Below, piece after piece: positions 36,004 to 43,907 of a stretch of DNA of 64,000 bases (the first letter of the stretch is position 1; every line of letters begins with the position of its first letter). The notes below the pieces were generated by a model. That model saw only the letters and a program-made list of their open reading frames with translations. It did not search any database and had not been told where the DNA came from. Both the position numbers and the translations under genes were made by a program. Source of the DNA: SZUA-229 sp041589175 (lineage in GTDB: Bacteria > Pseudomonadota > Gammaproteobacteria > SZUA-229); assembly GCA_041589175.1 (NCBI GenBank), contig JBFHWF010000001.1, forward strand, positions 22,200-86,199. The letters are read 5' to 3'.

Positions 36004-36234
36004 CTAGTTTACACGCTCAGCATGAAAACCGTGGCGCTCAATCATACGAATAAAATTAGTCACCCGGTTTTTTTCAGGGTTATACTCGATAAACAGAATA
36101 TGGGGTGCGCCTGGATTATGACCACTTGAAATGACACCTTGCTGTGCTCTCATGTGTTTTTCCAGGATCTCATACTGCCAGGGTTCCAGTGTTTCGTCGA
36201 TATGTAGAATTGCATCGCAAACCTGAGTCATCAT
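36004..36234 (-). CDS. Small HMA-like protein, unknown
   Basis: A 76-residue protein. The pattern AILHIDETLEPWQYEILEKHMRAQQGVISSGHNPGAPHILFIEYNPEKNRVTNFIRMIERHGFHAERV resembles a ferredoxin-like beta-alpha-beta-beta-alpha-beta unit of the heavy-metal-associated type, but the CxxC metal motif is absent (a single C near the N terminus only). I recall similar proteins in sulfur-oxidising gammaproteobacteria. It is convergent with the Atm1-type exporter gene. Function unknown. Confidence 0.65.
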   Translation of the reverse strand: MMTQVCDAILHIDETLEPWQYEILEKHMRAQQGVISSGHNPGAPHILFIEYNPEKNRVTNFIRMIERHGFHAERVN

Positions 36235-36438
36235 TATTCCGCCCTTTACTGTGTTTACGGTACGTTTTGTACGAATTATGACAGGAACGACCTTAAAACC
36301 CTGTCAACCCAAGCATATGTAAAACCCGTGCTAAAGTCAGTTGAGGCAGGTCAATAAACTCGCCGAAGTGACGCTAAATTCGTATTATTTAATCGTTATT
36401 ATCACTGATATCACTTTTATGCAGCATCTGGAGTACCA

Positions 36439-37221
36439 ATGAGCCAGCACAAGTCCGACCGTTCTTTTGATGGCCTGGTAGGGCACTTCAAGAAAAATAT
36501 TTACGACACACCGAAGGGACAGATACGCCTGGATATCCTGTGGCGTGACTTAAACGAGGCAATTCCGGCGCTTACTGCAGGAAAGCCGCTGCGCATTCTT
36601 GATGCCGGTGCCGGCATGGGGCACCTTGCTGGGCAGCTGGCAGATCTGGGGCATGAGCTGGTGCTGTGTGATATCTCAGCCGATATTCTGCAGCAGGCGG
36701 AGCAACATTTACAGCAGCATCATCCGCATGCCAGCTATCGATTGATAAATACTGCACTACAGGAACTCGCGAAGCATACGGATGAGCAATATGATGTGGT
36801 GCTATTTCATGCCGTACTGGAGTGGCTCGCAGACCCACAAAGTGGCCTGCAGTGTGTGTTTCGATTTATTGCAGATGATGGCTATCTTTCACTGATGTAT
36901 TATAACCGCCATAGTCTGGTCTATCGGCATCTGCTGAATGCTAATTTTTCCGTGTTAAAGGATAATCAGCCGCGCACGGGTGAGCGGCTGGTTCCCATCT
37001 CTCCACTTGAGCCGCACAGGGTACGCCAGTGGCTGATGGATGCGGGTATGTCGATTGTATGTGAGTCTGGTGTTCGGGTAATCTATGACTATCTGGGGCA
37101 GCAGCAGAAACAACACCTCAATCTCGATGAGCTGCTTGAAATGGAGCGTCGCTACTCACGTCTTCAGCCCTATGCAGATCTGGCACGCTACCAGCATGTG
37201 ATTGTTAAGCCGAAACAATAA
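36439..37221 (+). CDS. cmoM: tRNA 5-carboxymethoxyuridine methyltransferase CmoM
   Basis: A 260-residue SAM methyltransferase very like E. coli CmoM (SmtA). It opens DRSFDGLVGHFKKNIYDTPKGQIRLDILW; the SAM site ILDAGAGMGHLAGQLADLGHELVLCDIS and the FHAVLEWLADP, LSLMYYNRHSL and GVRVIYDYL segments match position by position. It methylates cmo5U34 to mcmo5U34 in tRNAs. The gene is alone, ahead of a separately started small gene. Confidence 0.92.
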   Translation: MSQHKSDRSFDGLVGHFKKNIYDTPKGQIRLDILWRDLNEAIPALTAGKPLRILDAGAGMGHLAGQLADLGHELVLCDISADILQQAEQHLQQHHPHASYRLINTALQELAKHTDEQYDVVLFHAVLEWLADPQSGLQCVFRFIADDGYLSLMYYNRHSLVYRHLLNANFSVLKDNQPRTGERLVPISPLEPHRVRQWLMDAGMSIVCESGVRVIYDYLGQQQKQHLNLDELLEMERRYSRLQPYADLARYQHVIVKPKQ

Positions 37222-37316
37222 TGATAATTCTGCATCTGCTGGCTTGAAATTTTTATGCTCGTCACCATCTACTAAACAGTTTGATTTTTTTCCAACCCCT
37301 GAGTAAGGAGTACACG

Positions 37317-37703
37317 ATGTTTGAACCTATTGAAATACCTTTTGGCTGTGTCATGCTTTTCAATGTCGTAAAACTGAAGGAAGGCGTTTCAGTTGAACAG
37401 GTTGAACTTGCACTGGGTGAAATGTGTAATGTTGTAAAAAATACCTACGGTAACGATCATGGTGGTTTTATTGGTGGTCAGGTATATAAATACACTGGGT
37501 TTGTTTCGGATCAGGGCTCGTTTGATTCGACCAAGATGACAGAAGATCATCTGGTTATCGCTACCTACTGGCAGTCTTTCGAAAAACATGAAGCATCCCA
37601 TGCCGATAAAGTCTTTAATGAAAAATTCTCGGCACTTAAAGAATACTGCGAAGAAACCTATGAGTTGGGTTATGAAATGCTATGGCAGGGAGTGCCTGAA
37701 TAA
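37317..37703 (+). CDS. Small dimeric alpha/beta-barrel-like protein, unknown
   Basis: A 128-residue protein. ATG at 37317 follows an ideal AAGGAG ribosome site at 37305-37310, so a longer reading from 37281 is unlikely. The order of strands and helices (IPFGCVMLFNVVKLKEG, GFIGGQVYKYTGFVSDQG, HLVIATYWQSFEKHEASH) fits a ferredoxin-like alpha/beta barrel of the antibiotic-monooxygenase type. The YWQSFEKHEASH segment loosely recalls the FWKDWKDHEEMH region of sulfur oxygenase reductase, but the protein is less than half that length and lacks its CxxC context. The ideal ribosome site suggests high expression. Confidence 0.7.
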   Translation: MFEPIEIPFGCVMLFNVVKLKEGVSVEQVELALGEMCNVVKNTYGNDHGGFIGGQVYKYTGFVSDQGSFDSTKMTEDHLVIATYWQSFEKHEASHADKVFNEKFSALKEYCEETYELGYEMLWQGVPE

Positions 37704-37728
37704 AGGGCTTTTTCATCGCTTATTAGCG

Positions 37729-37763
37729 GGGTGCCCTGTCGCTTTTATCAGGGCAGGGCACCC
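37729..37763. terminator. Hairpin between convergent genes
   Basis: A 10-bp inverted repeat (GGGTGCCCTG / CAGGGCACCC) with a 15-base loop lies between the barrel-protein gene and the convergent TlpA gene. An alternative internal pairing GCCCTG/CAGGGC exists. It lacks a T run, so it could be a bidirectional terminator or a transcript-end stabiliser. Confidence 0.5.
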
Positions 37764-37772
37764 TGATGATCG

Positions 37773-38285
37773 CTAACTGTTGTTAGCCAGCGACTTGAGT
37801 GCTTTAACCATTTCCTCAGAATCCCATTCAACACCACCAAAAAGTGTATAACGAATTTTTCCGTCCGGTGAAATGATAAAGTTGGAAGGTGCGGCAAATA
37901 CGCGCCATTCAGCGATTGACTGACCAGGCTCATCCAGCAGAATCGTGAACTCTGGTTTTACCTCATTCACAAATTTCTTTACCTCTGCCGCCGGTTCGCC
38001 CATATCGACAGCAAGAATTGTGAAAGGCGTATCACCCATCTTTTTCATTAACCGATTCATCGATGGCATTTCCTTGCGGCAGGGTGTGCAGTAGGTTGCC
38101 CAGAACTGAAGCAGTACGATCTGACCCCGGTAATCAGCAAGATTATGAGTGACTCCCGCAAGATCTTTAAGCACAAGTGGTGGTGTAGGTGCGGACTCAG
38201 GATAGGGTTTGAAGCCGCCAGCATAAAGTGGGCTAAGCCCCAGGCTTATGGCAAGCAGGAATATCATCCGATAGAACTTTTTCAT
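37773..38285 (-). CDS. TlpA/ResA-type periplasmic thioredoxin
   Basis: A 170-residue exported thioredoxin: signal peptide or anchor at about 1-22, active site ATYCTPCRKEMPSMN (CxxC), and FTILAVDMGEPAAEVKKFV and PSNFIISPDGKIRY segments of the TlpA/ResA fold. It would reduce disulfides in the periplasm, for instance haem-binding cysteines of apocytochromes. It follows the hydrolase-like gene by 4 bp, and a c-type cytochrome gene lies just beyond, on the other strand. Confidence 0.9.
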   Translation of the reverse strand: MKKFYRMIFLLAISLGLSPLYAGGFKPYPESAPTPPLVLKDLAGVTHNLADYRGQIVLLQFWATYCTPCRKEMPSMNRLMKKMGDTPFTILAVDMGEPAAEVKKFVNEVKPEFTILLDEPGQSIAEWRVFAAPSNFIISPDGKIRYTLFGGVEWDSEEMVKALKSLANNS

Positions 38286-38289
38286 ACGA

Positions 38290-39060
38290 CTATTTATCCT
38301 TCAGATAGAACAGGCTGACCTTTATCAGGCCGGCGAGTTGAGAGGTGACAACATCTTCCGAGCGATTTGCATCACCACGCTTGAAAAAGAAACCACGTAC
38401 ATCAGGTATCACTTTAGCTGTAACCACACTGCCCGCAGTCGCAAGTGAATGGCTCAGGTTAGATAAACCCCAGCGATTCGGGGTCCGCTCTCCTTCGAGC
38501 AGCATAATGGGTAAATGGGTTTTGCCAACGGCATCGATATATTCAGGCAGCATGCCGGGTTGAGGTTCACTTTTGAACAGACGGGGAAACAGTAGAATCG
38601 CTCCACTCAACGGAGGTGATTGTTTGCTGGCTTCCCATGCCTGAGCACCGCGCAGTACCAGCTCGGAATCGGCACCACTGGCAACCAGGTAGACACGCTT
38701 GCCAGTATGGCTTGCAGCTTTTATCAGTGCCTGTATCGCATCGGTTTGAATGTGTCGAATACTACTGCGAACATTGGGTAGCATAAACGCCGATAGCATA
38801 TCAGGCATCCAGACTTCGATGCCGTCTTCTGCCAGTGAGCGTGCTGTTTTTTCTTCAGCAATACTCTTACCTTCATCACAGGGGAAACCCAGTAGCAGGA
38901 TGTCACCATTAGCGGGGAACCTGCGAATTTCGATTTCGGTATCGGCAGTTTCTATTCGCAGAACTTCGCGTGCCTCAACAATACTTGAGAGGAGTAACAG
39001 GCATATGCCTGTTAGCAGGGTATAGATGTTTAACTTGTTGATCTGTTTTAATATGGGCAT
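38290..39060 (-). CDS. Exported alpha/beta-hydrolase-like protein, probably non-catalytic
   Basis: A 256-residue protein with a signal peptide (about 1-30, LLTGICLLLLSSIVEA). The start MPILKQINKL at 39060 has an AGCTCGAAAG ribosome site; a longer form to 39105 would run into the cytochrome gene. The fold recalls alpha/beta hydrolases (DILLLGFPCDEGKS, EVWMPDML, KRVYLVASGADSE), but the nucleophile elbow GxSxG is missing. It may be a periplasmic binding or accessory protein. It is probably co-transcribed with the TlpA gene 4 bp away. Confidence 0.6.
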   Translation of the reverse strand: MPILKQINKLNIYTLLTGICLLLLSSIVEAREVLRIETADTEIEIRRFPANGDILLLGFPCDEGKSIAEEKTARSLAEDGIEVWMPDMLSAFMLPNVRSSIRHIQTDAIQALIKAASHTGKRVYLVASGADSELVLRGAQAWEASKQSPPLSGAILLFPRLFKSEPQPGMLPEYIDAVGKTHLPIMLLEGERTPNRWGLSNLSHSLATAGSVVTAKVIPDVRGFFFKRGDANRSEDVVTSQLAGLIKVSLFYLKDK

Positions 39061-39084
39061 CTTTCGAGCTGTTATGCTTGCGCT

Positions 39085-39720
39085 ATGAAACGAATACTTC
39101 AACAATGTATTTTAGCCTGTTGCGGCATGCTGATTTTTTGTTCAGCATCAAGCGAGCCTGAATTAAATCGCGCATTGCAACTGACGGGTGATGCTGAGCG
39201 AGGTAAAGCGCTCTATCCCCTGTGTGCCAGTTGCCATATGAAGACGGGCTGGGGAAAACCTGACGGAAGCTTTCCCGTGATAGCAGGGCAGCATTCAGAG
39301 GTACTGATCAAACAGATGCTGGATATTCGTGCGGGTAATCGTGATAACCCCACCATGTTTCCCTTTACCGACCCACAGGCTATTGGTGGTGCTCAGGGTA
39401 TTGCCGATGTTATCAGCTACATAGCCGCATTACCCCAACCTCTTGCTCCGCACCAGGGGCAGGGCCCGGGGACGGATCTGGCGAGCGGCAAGGCGCTCTA
39501 TCATGCCCGTTGCCAGCAATGCCACGGTGATCGGGGGCAGGGAAATAATGCGTCTTTCTACCCAAAGCTTAAGGGACAGCACTTCGCGTATCTGTTGCGG
39601 CATATGCGCTGGATTCGGGATGGCTACCGAAAGAACAGTGATCCGGTGATGGTACAGCAGTTACAGGGGCTGGATGATAAAGCGCTTTCGCCACTGGCAG
39701 ACTATATCTCTCGACTTTAG
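39085..39720 (+). CDS. Diheme cytochrome c4-type protein
   Basis: A 211-residue exported cytochrome with a signal peptide (about 1-22) and two c-haem motifs, CASCH and CQQCH, about 100 residues apart. Axial methionine candidates lie in NPTMFPFT and SDPVMVQQL, as in the c4 family. Cytochrome c4 carries electrons from the bc1 complex to terminal oxidases in the periplasm. The start codon lies 25 bp from that of the divergent exported hydrolase-like gene. Confidence 0.92.
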   Translation: MKRILQQCILACCGMLIFCSASSEPELNRALQLTGDAERGKALYPLCASCHMKTGWGKPDGSFPVIAGQHSEVLIKQMLDIRAGNRDNPTMFPFTDPQAIGGAQGIADVISYIAALPQPLAPHQGQGPGTDLASGKALYHARCQQCHGDRGQGNNASFYPKLKGQHFAYLLRHMRWIRDGYRKNSDPVMVQQLQGLDDKALSPLADYISRL

Positions 39721-39727
39721 TTCTGGC

Positions 39728-40792
39728 CTAGCCTGTTAGCTGTCGGTTTGTCTCAATACATTCCTGCCACTTTGCCTGTAGTGCTGATCCATACCAGGCC
39801 GTCACATCAGGCGCATCGCAAGTAGATTGCAACTGCTGGTATAACTTGTCAGCCAGAGCCCCGGCATCTGTGGCAGGGTAGCGGTAATTTTTTGCGTACT
39901 GTTCCGGGTAACAGAGTGCATCAGGCACCAGTGGACAGGCTCCAGCCGCAACTGCCTCCAGCATCGACAGACCCTGAAACTCATGGCGAGCTGTGCTGAC
40001 CACAATAGTGGATCGGTTAAGCCATTGACGATAGTCGTCTCGCGGAATACAGCCGTTCACCACTATCTGAGAATTAAACTGCTGTTCTATTCTATGCAGG
40101 GTCTCGGGCTTAGGTGTTGCACGCTGGCCCAGCAGGGCGAGTTGAAAATTCCGGGTTTTATCGGCCAGCTTCTGTAATGCCGCAAGAAAAATTTCGGGGG
40201 CCTTGTCATATTCCCAGCGGTGATTCCACAGGATTAACGACTCATCTTTGTGTGAATGCTCTGGCAGAGGTTCAGCGATGGCGACGGGTAAAACCTGGCT
40301 CTTTTGCCTGAGCCGCTGTGTGACATTTTCGGGAACCGCGTCGGGAAGCCTGGCTAGCAGCTGATCGATACCTGAGAAAAAACTGTCCCGGTTATAAGCT
40401 GAGTTAAAACAGAGTATATCTGCGGTCAGTGCACCGTAGAGCTGCACCATCTGTGGGTCGATGGAGTTATGCTGCTCTTTGCTGCGTGGGTAGGCAAACT
40501 GGTTCTCATGAAAGTAATAGATGCAGGGTACATGAGCCAGCCGAGGGTGCAGGCCTCTGAGTGTCGCCAGGTCGACCATTGAGGTGGCGATAATCAGCTG
40601 CGGTGTATTCTCGGGAAGCTGGTTGAGCCAGGAGAGAGGATTGCCACGAATACGCCAGCGAAAGTGACGGCCCGGTAACTCCAGTCGTTGCCAGTGGTAT
40701 TCCTTAAAGGTTTCACATAGCCAGTCTGCCCATGCGGCATGGCTCTCCGAGCGATACGCAGAGAGCAGCCACAGGCATGGACGTTGAGCCAC
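39728..40792 (-). CDS. DUF3524 glycosyltransferase, tRNA-queuosine alpha-mannosyltransferase-like
   Basis: A 354-residue protein. The N-terminal domain (about 1-170) reads LLSAYRSESHAAWADWL, LPGRHFRWRIRGNPLSW, YFHENQFAYP and FNSAYNRDSFF, the DUF3524/QTMAN_N pattern shared with animal GTDC1. The C-terminal GT4-like domain has ILWNHRWEYDKAPEIFL and HEFQGLSMLEAVAAGACPLVP. Animal homologues mannosylate queuosine in tRNA-Asp; the role in bacteria is inferred from homology. It lies 9 bp downstream of the YciK gene on the same strand. Confidence 0.85.
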   Translation of the reverse strand: MAQRPCLWLLSAYRSESHAAWADWLCETFKEYHWQRLELPGRHFRWRIRGNPLSWLNQLPENTPQLIIATSMVDLATLRGLHPRLAHVPCIYYFHENQFAYPRSKEQHNSIDPQMVQLYGALTADILCFNSAYNRDSFFSGIDQLLARLPDAVPENVTQRLRQKSQVLPVAIAEPLPEHSHKDESLILWNHRWEYDKAPEIFLAALQKLADKTRNFQLALLGQRATPKPETLHRIEQQFNSQIVVNGCIPRDDYRQWLNRSTIVVSTARHEFQGLSMLEAVAAGACPLVPDALCYPEQYAKNYRYPATDAGALADKLYQQLQSTCDAPDVTAWYGSALQAKWQECIETNRQLTG

Positions 40793-40801
40793 AGGTTGTG
40801 C

Positions 40802-41533
40802 CTACTCCTGCGCCATCAGTGTCTGGCCAACATCCTTGCAGTCATCACTCATGGCATACAGATACACATCCATGACATCATCGGGTACAGGCAGGGTATT
40901 GGGATCTTCACCGGGAAATGCACGCACCCGCATCTGGGTACGTACCGCGCCGGGGTTGATAGCGTTGACCCTCACAGGACCATTTTCGGTGTCCAGTTCA
41001 TCTGCCATGATCTTCATCATGCTGGTGGTTGCATCCTTGGAGATACCATAGGCACCCCAGTAGGCATGTGACTTATCATCGGTGGTAAATATGATGCGCG
41101 AATCTGGTGTCGCGCGAAGCAGTGGCAGCAGTGCTCGCGTCATGACGAAGGGCGCGTTGAGATTAACCTGCAACACCTTGTACCAGGTGTCGATATCGTG
41201 TTGTTGAATGGGCGTGGTCGTGCCGAGAATCGCCGCACTATGCAGTAATCCATGCAGTGCACCAAACTGTTCCGAGAGCGTATTGGCCAGGTCTTCATAG
41301 TCTTTGGGGGAGGCGCCTTCAAGGTTCAGTGGATAGATTGCCGGTTCGGGGTAGCCCGCTGCAACAATGTTGTCGTAGGTTTTTTCCAGCTTGTGGGTAG
41401 TACGGCCCAGTAGCACCACAGTCGCACCATATTTTGCGTAGGCCATGGCAGCAGCCTGGCCCAGGCCATCACCGGCACCGGTAATCAGAATGATTTTGTC
41501 TTGCAGGAAGTTGTCGTTTGCCTGGTATTGCAT
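40802..41533 (-). CDS. yciK: YciK-type short-chain dehydrogenase
   Basis: A 243-residue SDR. Cofactor motif TGAGDGLGQ is at about 17-25, the NNAG-like segment is LHSAAILG, and the catalytic YxxxK is YGISK in HAYWGAYGISKDATTSMM, which matches the YciK pattern. The substrate is not known. Transcribed toward the DUF3524 gene with a 9-bp gap and lying 33 bp downstream of hpnE, so it may belong to the hpnD-hpnE transcript. Confidence 0.9.
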   Translation of the reverse strand: MQYQANDNFLQDKIILITGAGDGLGQAAAMAYAKYGATVVLLGRTTHKLEKTYDNIVAAGYPEPAIYPLNLEGASPKDYEDLANTLSEQFGALHGLLHSAAILGTTTPIQQHDIDTWYKVLQVNLNAPFVMTRALLPLLRATPDSRIIFTTDDKSHAYWGAYGISKDATTSMMKIMADELDTENGPVRVNAINPGAVRTQMRVRAFPGEDPNTLPVPDDVMDVYLYAMSDDCKDVGQTLMAQE

Positions 41534-41566
41534 AGGGATCTCGCATTGGCCTCTGGGTTACGGTGG

Positions 41567-42898
41567 CTAGATAAATGTCTGTGCGCATTTTACACCACAG
41601 CGTAGTGCGCCTTCGAGTGTTGAAGGTAGTCCAGCGTCATTATTTTCTTCAATATAGACGTAGTCGCCACATAATTTCAGGTTTTGTAATGGGGTATCCA
41701 TTCCAGGTCGATAATTATCAACATGGGTGTGGCAGCGCAGGGTTGCGCGTTTGTCGGTAATAAGCTTGCTGTCGAGCAGTTCTGGCAGAGGCCCCAGTGT
41801 ATTGCTTATGTCCCTGAGAATGGCCTCGATGACTGCATCGGTGTTATCCAGCAGTTGCGGGCCCGGTGCACTGATGACAGCAGCCAGTAGTGTCTGTTCG
41901 CCGCCTTCCGGGCGTTCAAATAGCCATTCCGCCGTTCCATTAATAATACCCGTCATGGGGGCCGGGAGTTTTACTGGCCGCTGAAAACGCAGGTATGCAG
42001 TGGTTACAGGCTCATAGGTCAGCTTTTCCAGTTGTTGACTGATCGAAGCCGTTACGGCATGGGGTGATAGCAGGGATGCCGTTACACTGGGTGGGGTGGC
42101 CAGGATAACACGCTCAACCGGTATCTGTTCACCATCGACTTCGATGGCTTTTAGCTTGTCGCCCTCTGTGTGTATCTGCCTGAGCCGGTTGCGTGTATGT
42201 ATCTCGCCACCATTGGCAAGGATATAACGCGCCGCAATCTCAGGGAAAACCTCACCCAGGGGCTGACAGGGGATTAGCAGGTCGGTCCATTCGGCTGGAC
42301 CGTTAAAGGTTTGTCTTAATACTGATTGAAACGATCGAGCAGAGGCTTCATGGGAGTGCGTCGTCATGGCAGCCAGGCATACTGGCTTGATGAGAGATTC
42401 CACATAGGCATTCGGTAAGTTTGCGCTCGCCAGCCAGTCGTTAACACTCATGTCGGATGTCAGCTCGGTTTTTAGTAAACGGTCAAAGCGCCAGAGCAGA
42501 CGAAACTTATCGAGCAAGCCAAGCTGCTGGTTGCGCATGACACCCACAAGTAAGTGCAGGGGAGCGGGAAAACTGGGAAGTTCCAGTTCAAATGCCGTGC
42601 TGCCATCTCGCGCATCCAGCATTAGCATATGGTGAGGTAAGCGTTTGAATAATGTTTGTGTGTCGGCCTCCATTAACTGCAGCAATTGCAGCATTTGCTG
42701 GTAGGCGCCGATCATCAGGTGCTGGCCGTTATCAACGCTTAGTGGGCCCCATTGAATCGTGCGCGCACGCCCACCCAGCTGGGGAGAGGATTCGTGCAGA
42801 CATACAGGTATTCCTGCATCGCTGAGTGTCACGGCAGCTGCCAGGCCTGACCAGCCTCCCCCAATGATATGCACCGTTTGCGGGTGTCTGGATTCCAT
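41567..42898 (-). CDS. hpnE: Hydroxysqualene dehydroxylase HpnE
   Basis: A 443-residue FAD-dependent amine-oxidase-like protein. The dinucleotide motif VHIIGGGWSGLAAAVTLSDAGIPVCLHE and the LGGRARTI segment begin the protein. DNGQHLMIGAYQQML is typical of HpnE. It reduces hydroxysqualene to squalene, the last step of the bacterial HpnCDE route. The start overlaps the hpnD stop by one base (TGATG). Confidence 0.92.
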   Translation of the reverse strand: MESRHPQTVHIIGGGWSGLAAAVTLSDAGIPVCLHESSPQLGGRARTIQWGPLSVDNGQHLMIGAYQQMLQLLQLMEADTQTLFKRLPHHMLMLDARDGSTAFELELPSFPAPLHLLVGVMRNQQLGLLDKFRLLWRFDRLLKTELTSDMSVNDWLASANLPNAYVESLIKPVCLAAMTTHSHEASARSFQSVLRQTFNGPAEWTDLLIPCQPLGEVFPEIAARYILANGGEIHTRNRLRQIHTEGDKLKAIEVDGEQIPVERVILATPPSVTASLLSPHAVTASISQQLEKLTYEPVTTAYLRFQRPVKLPAPMTGIINGTAEWLFERPEGGEQTLLAAVISAPGPQLLDNTDAVIEAILRDISNTLGPLPELLDSKLITDKRATLRCHTHVDNYRPGMDTPLQNLKLCGDYVYIEENNDAGLPSTLEGALRCGVKCAQTFI

Positions 42899-43758
42899 CA
42901 GCTGGCCGAATTACGGTGATGACGCTTTTCACGCCAGGCGGCACGAAACGCCAGCCAGAGTTTGCGCAGGGGAGTGAGCTTGATACGGTGTTCGAGAACA
43001 CGAAAACCATCCGCTTCAATTTCGTCCAGTAAGGACTGGTAAATTTCAGCCATGATCAGGCCGGTGCGCTGGTTATAGCGGTCCTCATCGGGAAGCTCGG
43101 AAAATGCTCGGCGATAATAGTCTCTTGCTCGTTCAGCCTGAAATTTCAATAATTCATAGACATTGTCGCTAGTAACCGGGTGCAGCAGGTCGGACGGGCT
43201 AACGGAAAACTGTTCGAGTTCATCCAGCGGAAGATAGATGCGGCCACGCTCAGCGTCTTCGCGGACATCCCGCAGTATATTGGTGAGCTGGAAGGCCATA
43301 CCCAGATCGTGGGCATATTTGAGAGTTTGACGGTTCTGGTAGCCGAAGATTTCTGCGGATAACAGGTCGACAACACTGGCGACGCGGTAGCAATACAGAG
43401 ACAGTTCACTAAAAGTCGCATAGCGCTGCTGGTTTAGATCCATTTCCATGCCGTCGATGATTTCCAGTAGATATTCCTGTGCCAGATCGAAATCATCCAG
43501 CAGGGCGTGAATGGCCTGAGTAACCGGGTGCGTAGGCTGGCCCTGATAGAGACGATTAACTTCATCACGCCACCAGTTGAGCGTCTGTCGTGCAACCTGT
43601 TCATCGTGGCACTCATCTACCACATCATCGACTTCCCGGCAGAATGCATACAGGGCCGTGATGGCGCGCCGCTTAAGTTCCGGCAGGAAACGAAAGCTGG
43701 CATAAAAACTTGAGCCACTTGAAGCAGCTTTATCCTGGCAGTACTGGTCTGGATTCAT
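42898..43758 (-). CDS. hpnD: Presqualene diphosphate synthase HpnD
   Basis: A 286-residue trans-isoprenyl diphosphate synthase of the squalene/phytoene group. Start MNPDQYCQDKAASSGSSFYASFRFLP at 43758; a longer frame has no support. First aspartate motif REVDDVVDE and second NILRDVREDAERGRIYLP are intact. It joins two farnesyl diphosphates to presqualene diphosphate. Upstream and partner of hpnE. Confidence 0.92.
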   Translation of the reverse strand: MNPDQYCQDKAASSGSSFYASFRFLPELKRRAITALYAFCREVDDVVDECHDEQVARQTLNWWRDEVNRLYQGQPTHPVTQAIHALLDDFDLAQEYLLEIIDGMEMDLNQQRYATFSELSLYCYRVASVVDLLSAEIFGYQNRQTLKYAHDLGMAFQLTNILRDVREDAERGRIYLPLDELEQFSVSPSDLLHPVTSDNVYELLKFQAERARDYYRRAFSELPDEDRYNQRTGLIMAEIYQSLLDEIEADGFRVLEHRIKLTPLRKLWLAFRAAWREKRHHRNSAS

Positions 43759-43907
43759 GGTCGCTGATCTATTTGAGTCGGGGGAATTGTGACCTAATCT
43801 ACCTGATATGGCAAAGTGCATTTTATCGAGAGCGTCGGCAATTGTCGCTAAACGGTCTACAATTGCATTTGTATGACAGCGATTTTATTGATAAGCCCCC
43901 CGACTAT

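Noticed and set aside
43710..43907. N-terminal extension of the diguanylate cyclase
   Set aside because: It would overlap hpnD by 49 bp and adds no recognisable domain; the zinc-ligand spacing aligns with DgcZ from the shorter start.
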